A stretch of DNA of 64,000 nt from Mikania micrantha (GCA_009363875.1 CM018682.1:57124031-57188030); one strand, 5' to 3'. Numbered from the stretch's first letter, positions 45,248-57,015 are shown. Made by a program: numbers and translations. The notes: generated from the sequence alone by a model not told the origin.

Positions 45248-45531
45248 TGTAACATCACTGTACTTTCAGTTATCCGTACATATGTACGATTTTACTGTTA
45301 CGACCTGATGTATTAATTATTAATTATTATGGATAATTGACTGTCATTAATGATAATTGGTATACATTGAGAATATATTATTATACGCGTAAACCATGGG
45401 AAGTTTAGTTGAAACCCAACTAAACAGAACCAGAGAGTTTATCGCAGATGAACACACATAATATAGGAGTGTTGGTTGGAAATGGAAAGGAGTTTGAGTT
45501 GGTGGTTGTTTGGTTGCTAAACATAGTCAAG

Positions 45532-45644
45532 GACACATGGTCATGGTTTATCGAAATAGCGGTGGGACGGTGGCTGGGGAAGTTGCGACTGACCCCTACA
45601 TATGCCCTATACATATGCATATTTCGGTCTATCATGGATGTGTC
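45532..45644 (+). ncRNA. Candidate structured RNA module, D 5' LTR (113 nt)
   Basis: The arms are 45532-45558 and 45620-45644. GACACAT pairs with ATGTGTC (7 bp); then CATG with CATG and CGAAATA with TATTTCG, with G-U pairs and two mismatches between. The inner stem is GGGG/CCCC. The core CATATGCCCTATACATATGC is conserved. The arm sequence is unrelated to those of A, E and F. The module lies in U3, upstream of the TATA box. Confidence 0.5.
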
Positions 45645-46240
45645 AGTGATATGTTTTAGTGGGATTTGGATTGGGGATTTCAATGTTTAAGTTAATAAAA
45701 TAGTAGAAGTATTAATAAAAACGATTACGCGATAGTGAGGTTACGAACATTATTTAAACGGGAATATTGATTCAGAAATATTAACTTCATAATGTATTCG
45801 CGTGGGTGACGATTCACACGAATATAATTATTAAGAATAATATTCTGAAACGATATTCCATAAATCGTAAATCGAATCGAAATACGATACGAGCATCGGA
45901 TTCGTAAAGATGACGATCTTTACGAATACGTACGCAAGTAATGCGTTTCGACGAGATAACAAAATAGTATCCAATGATATTAAATTAATAAATGGAAATT
46001 TGAAATGTCTATTAGGAATCACAATCTTAAACAAAAACGAACGAATTAACTTGTGTAATTAATTGATTTAATGATAATAAACGGAGACACTTCATTTAAA
46101 CGATTTTCTTAAAAATCATTTTATTACAACAAAAATATATTTATTTTAAAAGACTTGTGTTTTAAAAATGTTTTACGAGCAAAACCGAGCAATTAGTTAT
46201 TTTATCGCGATAAAAACGAGACCGAGCACGTGGGGGACAA

Positions 46241-46300
46241 TACGCGATATAAGGAGAAGACTCTCCTCTTCTTCCTCATTCACCAACAAACCTTTCTCTC
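46241..46300 (+). promoter_or_regulatory. Element D 5' LTR promoter
   Basis: GCGATATAAGGAGAAG (TATA-like at 46246) is followed by CTCTCCTCTTCTTCC. An ACGTGG-containing string (GAGCACGTGGGGG) lies 20 bp upstream and resembles a G-box. Confidence 0.55.
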
Positions 46301-46624
46301 TCTACCTAGCCATTTTCATCACCCACATAACCTCCACCTTCTCTCTACCATAATTCCTTTGTTTCTTGACGAAATCGCGAGATCTTGGAGCCTAAAAGAC
46401 CGGGGAATCAAGGAGAACAAGAAAGTACAAAGAAATCTTGAGTTCGGCCAACGATTTCAGGTAAATCTAAAGTTACTTTTCGGTTCTTGTTACTGCAAAG
46501 TTGATATGTTTGGGATTTGGACGTTTGATCGAGATTAGGGTGTTGTCGCATGTGTAATCGAGTTGTGTGAGTATGTGAAGACCTAGATAAAGACTGTAAC
46601 GACCCAGGATGAAGGTTTGTGGGC

Positions 46625-47260
46625 GTGAACAACAGGTTCGATTAGAACCATGGCTGTTTCTGATACAGGGTTAGTGAGGGTGGTTCAGCCGAACCCTAAC
46701 CGAACCTTCTTGACCACTGTCGAACCATGGGGAAAGCCTACGAACCTGTTAAGGCCTGCATGGGACTCCCGAACCTACAAGGGTACACGAACCTTGTTCC
46801 ACAAACCATGACAGCCGAAGCTATTCTCGGCGAACAATCATGATATTCACGAACCTTCTGCCATCAGCTAATTCTAATGAGCCGAAGCTTCCACGAGCCA
46901 TTGTTTCTTGGCCGAACCTTGGCCGACGAACCCCAACCGAACCAACCAGTAGCACCGAACCCTTTCATGGCTACAAAAAATCGATGGTGCCGAACTTATT
47001 GCAGTTGACTTGGACCTAGCGAACCCAAGGGACCAGCGAACCTGTACTATCATCGGCGAACCTAGTATCTAACCATGGTCCAGCCGAACCTAGCTCTATG
47101 TAACGAACCTAGTGATACAAACGTTGGGTGACCACCGAACCTTGGTCGGCCGAACCCCAAAGGTTCGCTGAATCTAATCCCCTAGCCGAACCATAGATAA
47201 ACTAAACCAGTCTCACAACAGCGAACCTAAGGGATGGTGTAGCCTAGGGTAGCCAAACCT
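46625..47260 (+). repeat. GCCGAACC word cluster, D 5' LTR
   Basis: Repeated GCCGAACC, CCGAACCTT, ACGAACCT and GCGAACC at irregular spacing. It has the same word as A1 and A2 but different intervening sequence. The 3' LTR copy lies at 56380-57015. Confidence 0.8.
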
Positions 47261-48054
47261 AAGGTTAATGGCTCGATCAAGAGTCGTTAAAACTTAAATA
47301 ACCTACTTAATTACTAAAGGTGAATAAAGGAAATAAGAGATGGGGATAACCATGCATGCATGAAAAGTTTGGGGTTACCACCTTTTTATCACATTAACCT
47401 AAGTTGTCTTTAAAAATTTTATAGAATTATATAGATATAGAATGTGTTGTATAAACCTAAATTTTTATGAGAAAAGTCTAACCATAGTTTTCTTAAAGAC
47501 ACAATGAATTTTATAAGTTTAGATAAAGGTGGTGGGATCAAGTAATTATGCATGTGTGTATGGAAATGTGCAATAATAAAAGATAATACTTTATTGCATA
47601 CGTATTTATGGGAATACATATACGAAAACACAAATTAGTTATCATCATCGAACGGTTAAAACTAATAAGTTTAAATTATGTTATTATGATGAATGATCAT
47701 AAAATCTTAAATAATTCATTTTAATTTAGTTTAAATAGACTAAGTTAATGAAATATTAATGAGTTTAAAGTAAACCTATATGGACACTAATTGAGTGGGA
47801 AACACTTATGCTTATGAACATGAAAATCACATTAATTACAGATTGATTGATTTGGGTTACTTACGTGAGTGCGCATACTACAAGAACACTGTATATCAGG
47901 ACTCAAGTGAGTTCTCATAACCTCCCTTTTTAAACCTTTCTGTTTTTAAACTCGGAGGTGAAACATGTATACCAATTTACATATTGATTTGATAACATAG
48001 GGATGACACTTGTTTACTTGTATGAGATCCATAGTTATGGGTTATCATATTCCA

Positions 48055-48300
48055 TGAGTTGTTACTCTTGACTCTGGTCTTTCGTAACGACTGCATGTAT
48101 TGTCACTATTCCATGAGTTGTAGCTAATGACTTTGTGTCATTCGCGACGACTGCATGTATTGTCACTACTCTGAGGATCGTGTGGTTGACTTCAGTCTTC
48201 CTCAATGATTGTATGTATTGTCACATGGATGCTTCCACAACTCCGTGTGTCATTGTCATTGACCTCGGTCATACACAATGATACATGTATTGTCACTTAT
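48055..48300 (+). repeat. Tandem repeat with GACTGCATGTATTGTCAC, D 5' LTR
   Basis: About five diverged units of roughly 60 bp, each ending near ATGTATTGTCAC. The 3' LTR (57810-57995) has one unit fewer. Confidence 0.8.
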
Positions 48301-48851
48301 GCTAATTGGGAATATTGATGGATTATGATTGGTTGATTGAACATATGATTTAATTATTTATGGGTTATTGATTTATATGATTATGTGTTTGGATTGTGTA
48401 TTTGGATATTATGTTGGATTTATCTCACAGGTGCTCATGTGGATGTTATCAAGAAAATACAAATTCTTAAAACTCTTTGCAAATCATTTTTTAAATATAA
48501 AACTTATGATTACTCACCAACTACTTTGTAATTGACACTTGATTTCCTACATGTTTCAGGTAATGAAGCTAAGTAGGTTGAGGAAGATGAACTCACACTT
48601 TTGGACATCATCATATAGGATCTTGGACTTAGCCGATTAACTGAAATTCTGGCGATTAGAATTTAGTTAGATAGCTAATTCTCTTTTGTAATTGATGTAA
48701 CTAATTCATGATAGACATGATTTTTGTGTAATTAATTTGGTTGATTAAATGATATGTGATGATTTAAATTAGATGCCCACGAGCTTATGAACAATCTACA
48801 CATCCCTCGTGGCATCCCGACGTTTCCGCCATCGGTCGGGGTGTTACAGAT

Positions 48852-48869
48852 TGGTATCAGAGCCTGGGT
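48852..48869 (+). other. Primer binding site of element D
   Basis: TGGTATCAGAGCCTGGG begins three bases after the LTR, complementary to the 3' end of initiator methionine tRNA. Confidence 0.88.
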
Positions 48870-49085
48870 TATAGGGAATTAGGTTACTAGAAATGGTTGA
48901 CCTAGTCTATAACCGTATGATACCCTAGTATGAATTATTTCATACACTAGTTAGTATACTCAGGATTTCATGCTTATGTGTTTATTACATGTTAACTGAA
49001 CTCCTGTTATACATCTGATTTATGTATGCTGCTTATTAATTATTTGCTTACTTGTGCCCTAATGACTCGATAAGGACATACTCGT

Positions 49086-49175
49086 GATGTATTGTAAAGG
49101 TGGTGGGACGGTGGTTCGGGCGGTTGCGACCTACCCTTATCATATGCCCTATATATATACCATTTACAGTACATC
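49086..49175 (+). ncRNA. Candidate structured RNA module, D leader L1
   Basis: The left arm GATGTATTGTAAA pairs with the right arm TTTACAGTACATC: 12 Watson-Crick pairs and one U-G. The core is GGTGGTGGGACGG ... TATGCCCTATATATA, with an inner GGG/CCC stem. Confidence 0.6.
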
Positions 49176-49313
49176 GGGTGGATGTCAGTATTAAGGAATA
49201 AGGGAACTACCTGTTTGGGAAATTAATTGCTTAAGAAATTAACTGCTTAGGAATTTATCTGCTTTAGGAATTATCTGTGAGATCTCTTGATCTCCAGACA
49301 AGGACACACTTGT

Positions 49314-49401
49314 GGTATACTACAAAGGTGGTGGGACGGTGTTGGGAGGATTACGATCTACCCTTGCATATGCCCTATACATATACCATTTGTAGTATAT
49401 C
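49314..49401 (+). ncRNA. Candidate structured RNA module, D leader L2
   Basis: The left arm GGTATACTACAAA pairs with the right arm TTTGTAGTATATC: 12 Watson-Crick pairs and one G-U. The core matches L1 while the arms differ. Confidence 0.6.
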
Positions 49402-49589
49402 GGGGGTCTGTCAGTGTCGGGAACATAGGATATTATCAGGATATTACTAGGAAATGTTGTAGAGTTTTGGTTGATGGACTGTTATTGTATGTTGGTTAAG
49501 GTTGGTTTTGGACTGACGCTTTGAATGATCACATTTGATGAGCACATATAAACTCATTAACAGACACACTTATTGGACACATGGGGTGT

Positions 49590-49990
49590 ATAGGATTAAC
49601 GAACGATACGAACACTTAGTGATAGTTTGAAGACTTGGATGATGATATAGACACTTGGTGATAATATAAACGCATAGTGATGATGCTAACACTTAGTGAT
49701 GGTATGGACACTTGATGAGAATAAATTATAGGGATGATATGAACACTTAGTGACAATAAGAGCACTCAGTGATGATATGAACCCTTATTGATAATTATGG
49801 ACATTGGGATTAGTAAGGACTTTTAGTGAACTTAGACATTAGGGGAACTTTAATGTCAGGTGAACTTAGACATTAGGTGAACTTAGAAATAGGTAAGCCT
49901 ACATGTCAGGTGAACTTAGACATTAAGCGAAGCTAATAGTCCAAGGGAACTAGAGACCACTTCACTCAAAATTATCCTACCTAGGATAAG
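49590..49990 (+). repeat. Short irregular repeats in the D leader
   Basis: ATGAACACTTAGTGAT-type units (49600-49800) are followed by GGTGAACTTAGACATTAGG-type units (49830-49930). Confidence 0.7.
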
Positions 49991-50055
49991 GTTTGTGAAG
50001 TGAGACTATGGTAAGGTACATGATACACCCTAAATTCTAACAAGGGCATAATCAT

Positions 50056-50143
50056 GGTGCAATGAAACGGTGGTGGGATGGTGTAGGGGAGGTTGCGATC
50101 TACCCCTGCATATGCCCTATATATAAGCTTGTTGCATTGCATC
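50056..50143 (+). ncRNA. Candidate structured RNA module, D leader L3
   Basis: The left arm GGTGCAATGAAAC pairs with the right arm GTTGCATTGCATC: 11 Watson-Crick pairs, one G-U, one mismatch. The inner stem is TAGGGG/CCCCTG. The core is shared. Confidence 0.6.
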
Positions 50144-50395
50144 GGGAAGTTGTCAGTGTTGGTATAGGGTGGAGAATGTATGGAAATTAGGAATATTTAG
50201 TTAATATTAGTTATGACCAACTAGGACACTTAGTATAATATTAGTAAATTGATAAATGTTATGAGTTTAATGACAGATAGGAGAGAAATATAGTTCCTAT
50301 ATGTAATCCTAACTGTTTCAAATGAACTCATTTAATCCTAGTTTGTATGACTTATGTTGAAAACGGCAGTAACATGTTTCTATTTCTTCAGAAAC

Positions 50396-51490
50396 ATGCC
50401 GCCACGCCGTCACAACGGAAATGATACGAACTCGGAAGATGCTAACGGTAATGCCAACTCCGGCATACAAGAGTTAGCAAACCTTATTTCTGGATTGGTG
50501 AACCATTTGACTCAAGCCAATCAGAATATCTATCAGAACAGAGGTGGTGCAAACCCGCCAACTTGCACATTCAAACACTTCAACTCCTGTAATCCACTGA
50601 AGTTTACGGGTTCTGAAATAGCCACTGGTCTGCTGCAGTGGTTTGAGAGCATGGAGAACACCTTCATCAACTGTGATTGTCCTGAAAATCTGAAGGTACG
50701 CTATGCCACAAGTGTCTTCCAAAAGAGAGCACTAACTTGGTGGAATAGCGAAAAGCAAACTAGGGGAGTTGATGCTGCCCTAGCACTAACATGGACAGAG
50801 GTCAAGAACTTGATGACCACTGAATTTTGTCCTCGCAGTGAAATGAGGAAACTGGAGACTGAGTTCTGGGAACTCAAACAAGATAGTGGCGAGAACGTCA
50901 TCTACAATACTCGTTTCCACGAGTATAGTCTGCTGGTGCCTCACTTGGTGACACCTTTGGAGAGAGCGATTGAGAAGTATATCGGCGGGCTGCCGATGCA
51001 GATTCAGGACACTGTCTACGGGAGCAACCCCAAAACACTTGAGGCTGCGATTCGTTTATCTGCAACTCTAACTGACAATCATGTAAAGACTGGAACACTC
51101 ACAAGAAAAGGGACAAAGAAAACAGAGGCGAAGACTGCTGCAAAGGAAACAAAGACCGAAGTCAAGTCTGAAGCTGCTAGTTCTTCTAAAAGCAGCAACA
51201 AAAAGAAGAAGACCAGGAACTTCGTGGTCACTACTCCTGCTGCTGAGTCTGTGCAGCAATTATCCAACAACACCACTGTGAGAAATTATATTGGGAATAC
51301 TCCCCAGTGTAATGCTTGCAGATATCATCACATGCCTAACGTGCCTTGCCGCGTCTGCAACAACTGTGGCAAGTATGGCCATTTTGCTAATGTTTGCCGG
51401 AGTGCACAGCAAGCACAAAGGATGCAACCTGCTCCGCTTGCACTGCCCGCTCCACAAGTTCAACCAATACAAGCCGCACATGTCGCCAGG
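50396..51490 (+). CDS. Element D gag
   Basis: The ATG at 50396 (ATGCCGCCACGCCG) follows an acceptor-like CTTCAG by four bases. The protein has the retrotransposon gag core (FTGSEIATGLLQWFESMENTF; RALTWWNSEKQTRG; LETEFWELKQ; LVPHLVTPLERAIEKYIGGLP), a basic Lys/Ser-rich stretch near 51100-51220 and a first CCHC knuckle (CNNCGKYGHFANVC, 51355-51396). Gag forms the cytoplasmic particle and binds element RNA. This frame would end at 51560. A frame change near 51490, between the two knuckles, is needed to reach the second knuckle and pol; it looks like a one-base loss, and no slippery heptamer is seen. Upstream to the change the frame is fully open. Confidence 0.88.
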
Positions 51491-54400
51491 TACCTGCACA
51501 GGCAAGAGCCTGTTATGAGTGTGGCGAAGTGGGTCACTACAGAAATCAATGCCCAAAGTTGACTGGGAACAATCAGAGGGTGGCAAGAGGCCGGGCGTTT
51601 CAATTGAATGCTCCAGCTGCTCAAGCCAACCAGGATGTGGTCAACGGTATATTTCTGATTAACAACTCTTATGCATCTGTCTTATTTGATTCTGGTGCCG
51701 ATAGGAGTTTTGTTTCATATGATTTTGAATGCATGCTTGGTAGGACATGTAGATACTTAGATAAACCGTTTAACGTGGAGGTGGCTGATGGAAACACTAT
51801 TGATATTGACACTGTTATTATTGGATGTACTGTGAACTTAAGTGATCACGTTTTCCCAATTGATCTCATACCTATGCATCTTGGTAGCTTCGATGTTATC
51901 ATAGGCATGGATTGGTTAGCCACCCACAAAGCGGAGATTGTATGTCATGAGAAATACATTCGTATTCCTTTACCTTCGGGTGAAATCTTAAGAGTTTTTG
52001 GAGAAACTTCTAGTAAAGGTCTTAAGCTGATGTCCTGCACTAAAGCACACAGGTACCTTAGGAAGAAATGTATAGCATTCTTAGTGCACATTGTGGAGAA
52101 GAAAGATAAAGGAAAGAGCATTGAAGACGATCCTGTAATCAGAAATTTTCCTGAAGTATTTCCAGATGACTTCCCGGGTCTTCCACCAGAACGTCAAGTA
52201 GAGTTTCGAATTGACTTAATACCTTGTGCGAACCCCGTCGCCAAAGCTCCTTACAGACTTGCGCCTTCGGAGCTGCAAGAATTGGCGAGCCAGCTACAAG
52301 AACTAACTGACAAGGGATTCATTCGCCCGAGCCATTCACCATGGGGTGCACCGGTCCTGTTTGTCAAGAAGAAGGATGGGTCATTCCGAATGTGCATCGA
52401 TTACCGTGAATTGAACAAGTTGACTATCAAGAATCGATATCCATTGCCGCGCATTGATGATCTCTTCGATCAGCTTCAAGGCTCGGCATGGTTTTCAAAA
52501 ATCGATTTGAGGTCTGGGTATCATCAGCTTCGCGTACATGATGATGATATTCGCGTACATGATGATGATATTCACAAGACGGCTTTCAAAACAAGATATG
52601 GCCATTATGAATTTCTAGTAATGCCTTTCGGCCTTACCAATGCACCGGCGGTTTTCATGGACCTCATGAACCGTGTTTGCAGGCCATACTTGGATAAGTT
52701 CGTGATTGTATTCATTGATGATATTTTGATATACTCAAAGACCAAGGAAGAACACGAGAAACACCTTAAGTTGGTTTTGGAGATCCTAAGAGAAGAGCGA
52801 CTGTATGCCAAATTCTCTAAATGTGAATTTTAGCTTAAGGAAGTTCAATTCTTAGGGCACATAGTCAATGAAAATGGTGTTCACGTGGACCCTGGGAAGA
52901 TTGATGCGGTGAAGAATTGGAGTACACCGAAGACACCGACGGAGATTCGATCGTTTCTTGGACTTGCCGGTTACTATTGGCGGTTTATTTCGAACTTCTC
53001 CAAGATTGTTGTCCCTCTCACTTCTTTGACTCAAAAGAATAAACCATACGAGTGGGGACCAAAGCAAGAAGAGGCGTTCCGAACTTTGAAGCAGAAACTT
53101 TGTGATGCTCCTGTCTAGACACTGCCTGATGGAAATGATGACTTTGTGGTTTACTGTGATGCATCCAACCTAGGTCTTGGTTGTGTCCTCATGCAACGGG
53201 GAAAGGTTGTTGCCTATGCATCAAGACAGCTGAAAATTCACGAGAAGAACTACACCACACACGACTTGGAACTTGGTGCAGTCGTGTTTGCGTTAAAGAT
53301 ATGGAGACACTATCTTTATGGCACTAGGTGTGTAGTATTTACAGACCATAAAAGTTTACAACGCATTCTCAATCAGAAGGAACTTAATATGAGACAACGG
53401 AGATGGGTTGAATTGTTGAACGATTATGACTGTGAAATTCGATACCATCCTGGTAAAGCAAATGTAGTAGCAGATGCGCTGAGTCGCAAGAGTCAAGTTC
53501 AGATCCATAGTGTCCGAGTGCACACTAACCTCCGTAATGATGTTCTCGCAGCCCAACAACACTCATTGGCTCAAGATAACTTGAAAAATGAGATGTCTTG
53601 CGGGGCTGAAATATTATTGGAAACCAAGGATGATGGTTTGATGTATTATTTGAATCGAATGTGGAACCGAACCGGGATGATCTTAGGATGATGATTTTGG
53701 ATGAAGCCCATAAGTCTCGTTACTTAATCCATCTGGGTGCTGATAAGATGTATCAAGACCTTAGGGCCTTATACTGGTGGCCTGGAATGAAGAAGGATAT
53801 TGCTGAGTATGTGTCCAAGTGCCTTAATTGTGCTAAAGTCAAGGCAGAACAGCAGCGACCTTAGGGATTGTTATTACAACCAGAAATACCCATGTGGAAG
53901 TGGGAGAATATCTCCATGGATTTCATTACTAAACTTCCACGAACCACAAACGGTAAGGATAATATCTGGGTAATAGTTGATAGATTGACCAAGTCGGCTC
54001 ACTTTTTACCGATACGCGAAACGTACCCTGTGCGGAAGTTAGCTCGTATCTACATTGATGAGATCATTAGCCGACATGGTATTCCCTTAAGCATAATATT
54101 GGATCGTGATGCTCGATTCATGGCACGGTTTTGGGAATCACTTCATGAAGCCTTTGGAACAAGAGTGGATCTTAGCACCGCTTATCATCCTCAAACGGAT
54201 GGACAGACAGAGCGAATGATTCAAACATTGGAAGACATGTTGAGGGCTTGTGTCATCGACTTCGGTGGCAATTGGGATAGCCATCTACCATTAGTTGAGT
54301 TCTCGTAAAACAGCAGTTATCACGCGAGCATTGGTATGGCGCCGTTTGAAGCTCTTTATGGCAGAAAATGTCGGTCACCTATCTGTTGGACCGAGGTCGG

Positions 54401-54970
54401 CGAGTCGCAGATCACTGGTCCCGAGATTATTCAAGAAACGACTGACAAGATCCGTCAGATCCGTGACAATCTGTTAGCTGCACGTAGTCGACAAAAAGCT
54501 ATGCAGATAAGCGAAGGAAACCTTTAGAGTTTGAAGTCAATGATATGGTATTACTTAAAGTATCGCCCTGGAAAGGAGTGGTACGATTTGGGAAGAAGGG
54601 TAAGCTTGCTCCACGCTATGTTGGCCCTTTTAAGATACTTGAACGAATCGGGAAGGTTGCCTACAAGTTAGAACTTCCTCCTAAACTTAGTAACGTGCAC
54701 CCAACATTTCACGTGTCCAATTTAAGAAAGTGCTTAGCTGATAAGGATCTTCAGGTACCACTCGATGACATTCGCGTCGATGATACCATGCACTTTGTTG
54801 AAAAACCAGTGGAGATAATGGATCGTGAGGTTAAAAAGCTCAAACGCAGTAGAATTCTAATTCTCAAAGTACGTTGGGAATCAAAGCGGGGTCCAGAATT
54901 CACCTGGGAACGGGAAGATCAGATGAAGCTCAAGTACCCACATTTATTCACTACGATCGCTCCAAGTTGA
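51490..54970 (+). pseudogene. Element D pol: protease, RT, RNase H, integrase, chromodomain-like tail; broken
   Basis: It opens with a second CCHC knuckle (CYECGEVGHYRNQC, near 51510), then protease (VLFDSGADRSFVS, 51688), RT (KKKDGSFRMCIDYRELNK; MPFGLTNAPAVFM; catalytic FIDD at 52711), RNase H (YCDASNLGLGCV near 53152), integrase zinc finger (CLNCAK near 53821), integrase core (MDFITKLP near 53917, LDRDARF near 54102, TERMIQTLEDM near 54210) and a chromodomain-like tail (GPEFTWERED near 54892), ending at 54968. Breaks: stops at 52831, 53116, 53862 and 54306; frame changes near 53660 and 54497; and a 21-bp tandem duplication in RT (52531-52572) that repeats RVHDDDI. Confidence 0.92.
52531..52572 (+). 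repeat. 21-bp in-frame tandem duplication inside RT
   Basis: CGCGTACATGATGATGATAT plus T occurs twice in a row, adding seven residues (RVHDDDI) after GYHQL, between conserved RT blocks. Confidence 0.95.
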
Positions 54971-54989
54971 ATTTCGGGACGAAATTCCC

Positions 54990-55004
54990 CTAACCAGGGG
55001 AGAC
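54990..55004 (+). other. Polypurine tract of element D
   Basis: CTAACCAGGGGAGAC directly precedes TGTAACATC of the 3' LTR. Confidence 0.8.
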
Positions 55005-55288
55005 TGTAACATCACTATACTTTCAGTTATCCGTATATATGTACGATTTTACTGTTACGACCTGATGTATTAATTATTAATGATTATGGATAATTGACAG
55101 TCATTACTGATAATTGGTATACATTGAGAATATATTATTATACGCGTAAACCATGGGAAGTTTAGTTGAAACCCAACTAAACAGAACCAGAGAGTTTATC
55201 GCAGATGAACACACAGAATATGGGAGTGTTGGTTGGAAATGGAAAGGAGTTTGAGTTGGTGGTTGTTTGGTTGCTAAACATAGTCAAG

Positions 55289-55401
55289 GACACATGGTCA
55301 TGGTTTATCGAAATAACGGTGGGACGGTGGCTGGGGCAGTTGCGACTGACCCCTACATATGCCCTATACATATGCATATTTCGGTCTATCATGGATGTGT
55401 C
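55289..55401 (+). ncRNA. Candidate structured RNA module, D 3' LTR (113 nt)
   Basis: Copy of 45532-45644; the paired arms are kept. One visible change (AGCGG to AACGG) lies outside the paired arms. In the 3' LTR this U3 segment would be near the 3' end of the element transcript. Confidence 0.5.
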
Positions 55402-55997
55402 AGTGATATGTTTTAGTGGGATTTGGATTGGGGATTTCAATGTTTAAGTTAATAAAATAATAGAAGTATTAATAAAAACGATTACGCGATAGTGAGGTTA
55501 CGAACATTATTTAAACGCGAATATTGATTCAGAAATATTAACTTAATAATGTATTCGCGCGGGTGACGATTCACACGAATATAATTATTAAGAATAATAT
55601 TCTGAAACGATATTCCATAAATCGTAAATCGAATCGAAATACGATACGAGCGTTGGATTCGTAAAGATGACGATCTTTACGAATACGTACGCAAGTAATG
55701 CGTTTCGACAAGATAACAAAATAGTATCCAACGATATTAAATTAATAAATGGAAATTTAAAACGTCTATTAGGAATCACAATCTTAAACGAAAACGAACG
55801 AATTAATTTGTGTAATTAATTGACTTAATGATAATAAACGGAGACACTTCATTTAAACGATTTTCTTAAAAATCATTTTATTACAACAAAAATATATTTA
55901 TTTTAAAAGACTTGTGTTTTAAAAATGTTTTACGAGCAAAACCGAGCAATTAGTTATTTTATCGCGATAAAAACGAGACCGAGCACGTGGGGGACAA

Positions 55998-56057
55998 TAC
56001 GCGATATAAGGAGAAGACTCTCCTCTTCTTCCTCATTCACCAACAAACCTTTCTCTC
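55998..56057 (+). promoter_or_regulatory. Element D 3' LTR promoter copy
   Basis: GCGATATAAGGAGAAG (TATA-like at 56003), identical to the 5' LTR. It could drive read-through transcription to the right. Confidence 0.5.
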
Positions 56058-56379
56058 CCTACCTAGCCATTTTCGTCACCCACATAACCTCCACCTTCTC
56101 TCTACCATAATTCCTTCGTTTCTTGACGAAATCGCGAGATCTTGGAGCCTAAACGACCGGGGAATCAAGGAGAACAAGAAAGTACAAAGAAATCTTGAGT
56201 TCAGCCAACGATTTCAGGTAAATCTAAAGTTACTTTTCGGTTCTTGTTACTACAAACTTGATATGTTTGGGATTTGGTCGTTTGATCGAGATTAGGGTGT
56301 TGTCGCATGTGTAATCGAGTTATGTGAGTATGTGAAGACCTAGATAAAGACTGTAACGACCCAGGATGAAGGTGTGTGG

Positions 56380-57015
56380 GCGTGAACAGCAAGTTCGCTT
56401 AGAACCATGGCTCTTTCTGATACAGGGTTCGTGAGGGTGGTTCAGCCGAACCCTAACCGAACCTTCTTGACCACTGCCGAACCATGGGGAAAGCCTACGA
56501 ACCTGTTGAGGCCTGCATGGGACTCCCGAACCTACAGGGGTACACGAACCTTGTTCCACAAACCATGACAGCCGAAGCTATTCTCGGCGAACCATCATGA
56601 TATTCACGAACCTTCTGCCATCAGCTAATCCTAATGAGCCGAAGCTTCCACGTGCCATTGTTCCTCGGCCGAACCTTGGCCGGCGAACCCCAACCGAACC
56701 AACCAGTAGCACCGAACCCTTTCATGGCTTTGAACCATCGATGGTGCCTAACTTATTGCAGTTGACTTGGACCTAATGAACCCAAGGACTAGCGAACCTT
56801 TACTATCATCGGCGAACCTAGTATCTAAACATGGTCCAGCCGAACCTAGCTCTATGTAACAAACCTAGTGATACAAACCTTGGGTGGCCACCGAACCTTG
56901 GTCGGCCGAACCCCAAAGGTTCGCTGAATCTAATCCCCTAGCCGAACCATAGATAAACTAAACCAGTCTCACAACAGCGAACCTAAGGGATGGTGTAGCC
57001 TAGGGTAGCCGAACC
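56380..57015 (+). repeat. GCCGAACC word cluster, D 3' LTR
   Basis: Copy of the 5' LTR cluster with substitutions. Some differences create or remove word copies (for example GCCAAACC against GCCGAACC near 57008). Confidence 0.8.

Larger units (their letters stand above)
45248..48848 (+). repeat. 5' LTR of element D (3601 bp)
   Basis: It starts TGTAACATCACTGTAC and ends GTCGGGGTGTTACA. It holds a structured module in U3 (45532), TATA (46246), CT-rich leader, donor-like TTTCAG|GTAAATC (46460), GCCGAACC words (46625-47260), a repeat array (48055-48300) and an acceptor-like ATGTTTCAG|GTAATG (48559). It is very similar to the 3' LTR; most of the 61-bp length difference is one extra repeat unit near 48110-48170. 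Confidence 0.93.
48870..50395 (+). other. Leader of element D between primer site and gag
   Basis: 1.5 kb without a coding region. It holds three structured modules, short tandem repeats (49590-49990; GATGATATGAACACTTAGTG and GGTGAACTTAGACATTAG types) and an acceptor-like TCTATTTCTTCAG (50391) just before the gag ATG. A leader this long suggests RNA-level control or splicing (inference). Confidence 0.75.

Noticed and set aside
45420..45690. 80-87 codon frames on both strands, repeated at 55177-55447
   Set aside because: Their duplication only reflects the two LTRs of D; they cover the U3 module and show no protein features.
49099..49140. tRNA-like pol III boxes (TGGTGGGACGG, GGTTGCGACC) in the module
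   Set aside because: Box A is imperfect, box B has an inserted base, spacing is too short and no cloverleaf forms.
49086..50143. Hammerhead (retrozyme) or twister ribozyme in the modules
   Set aside because: The hammerhead core CTGATGA...GAAA is absent, and the conserved bases do not fit the twister pattern as I know it. The fold stays unassigned.
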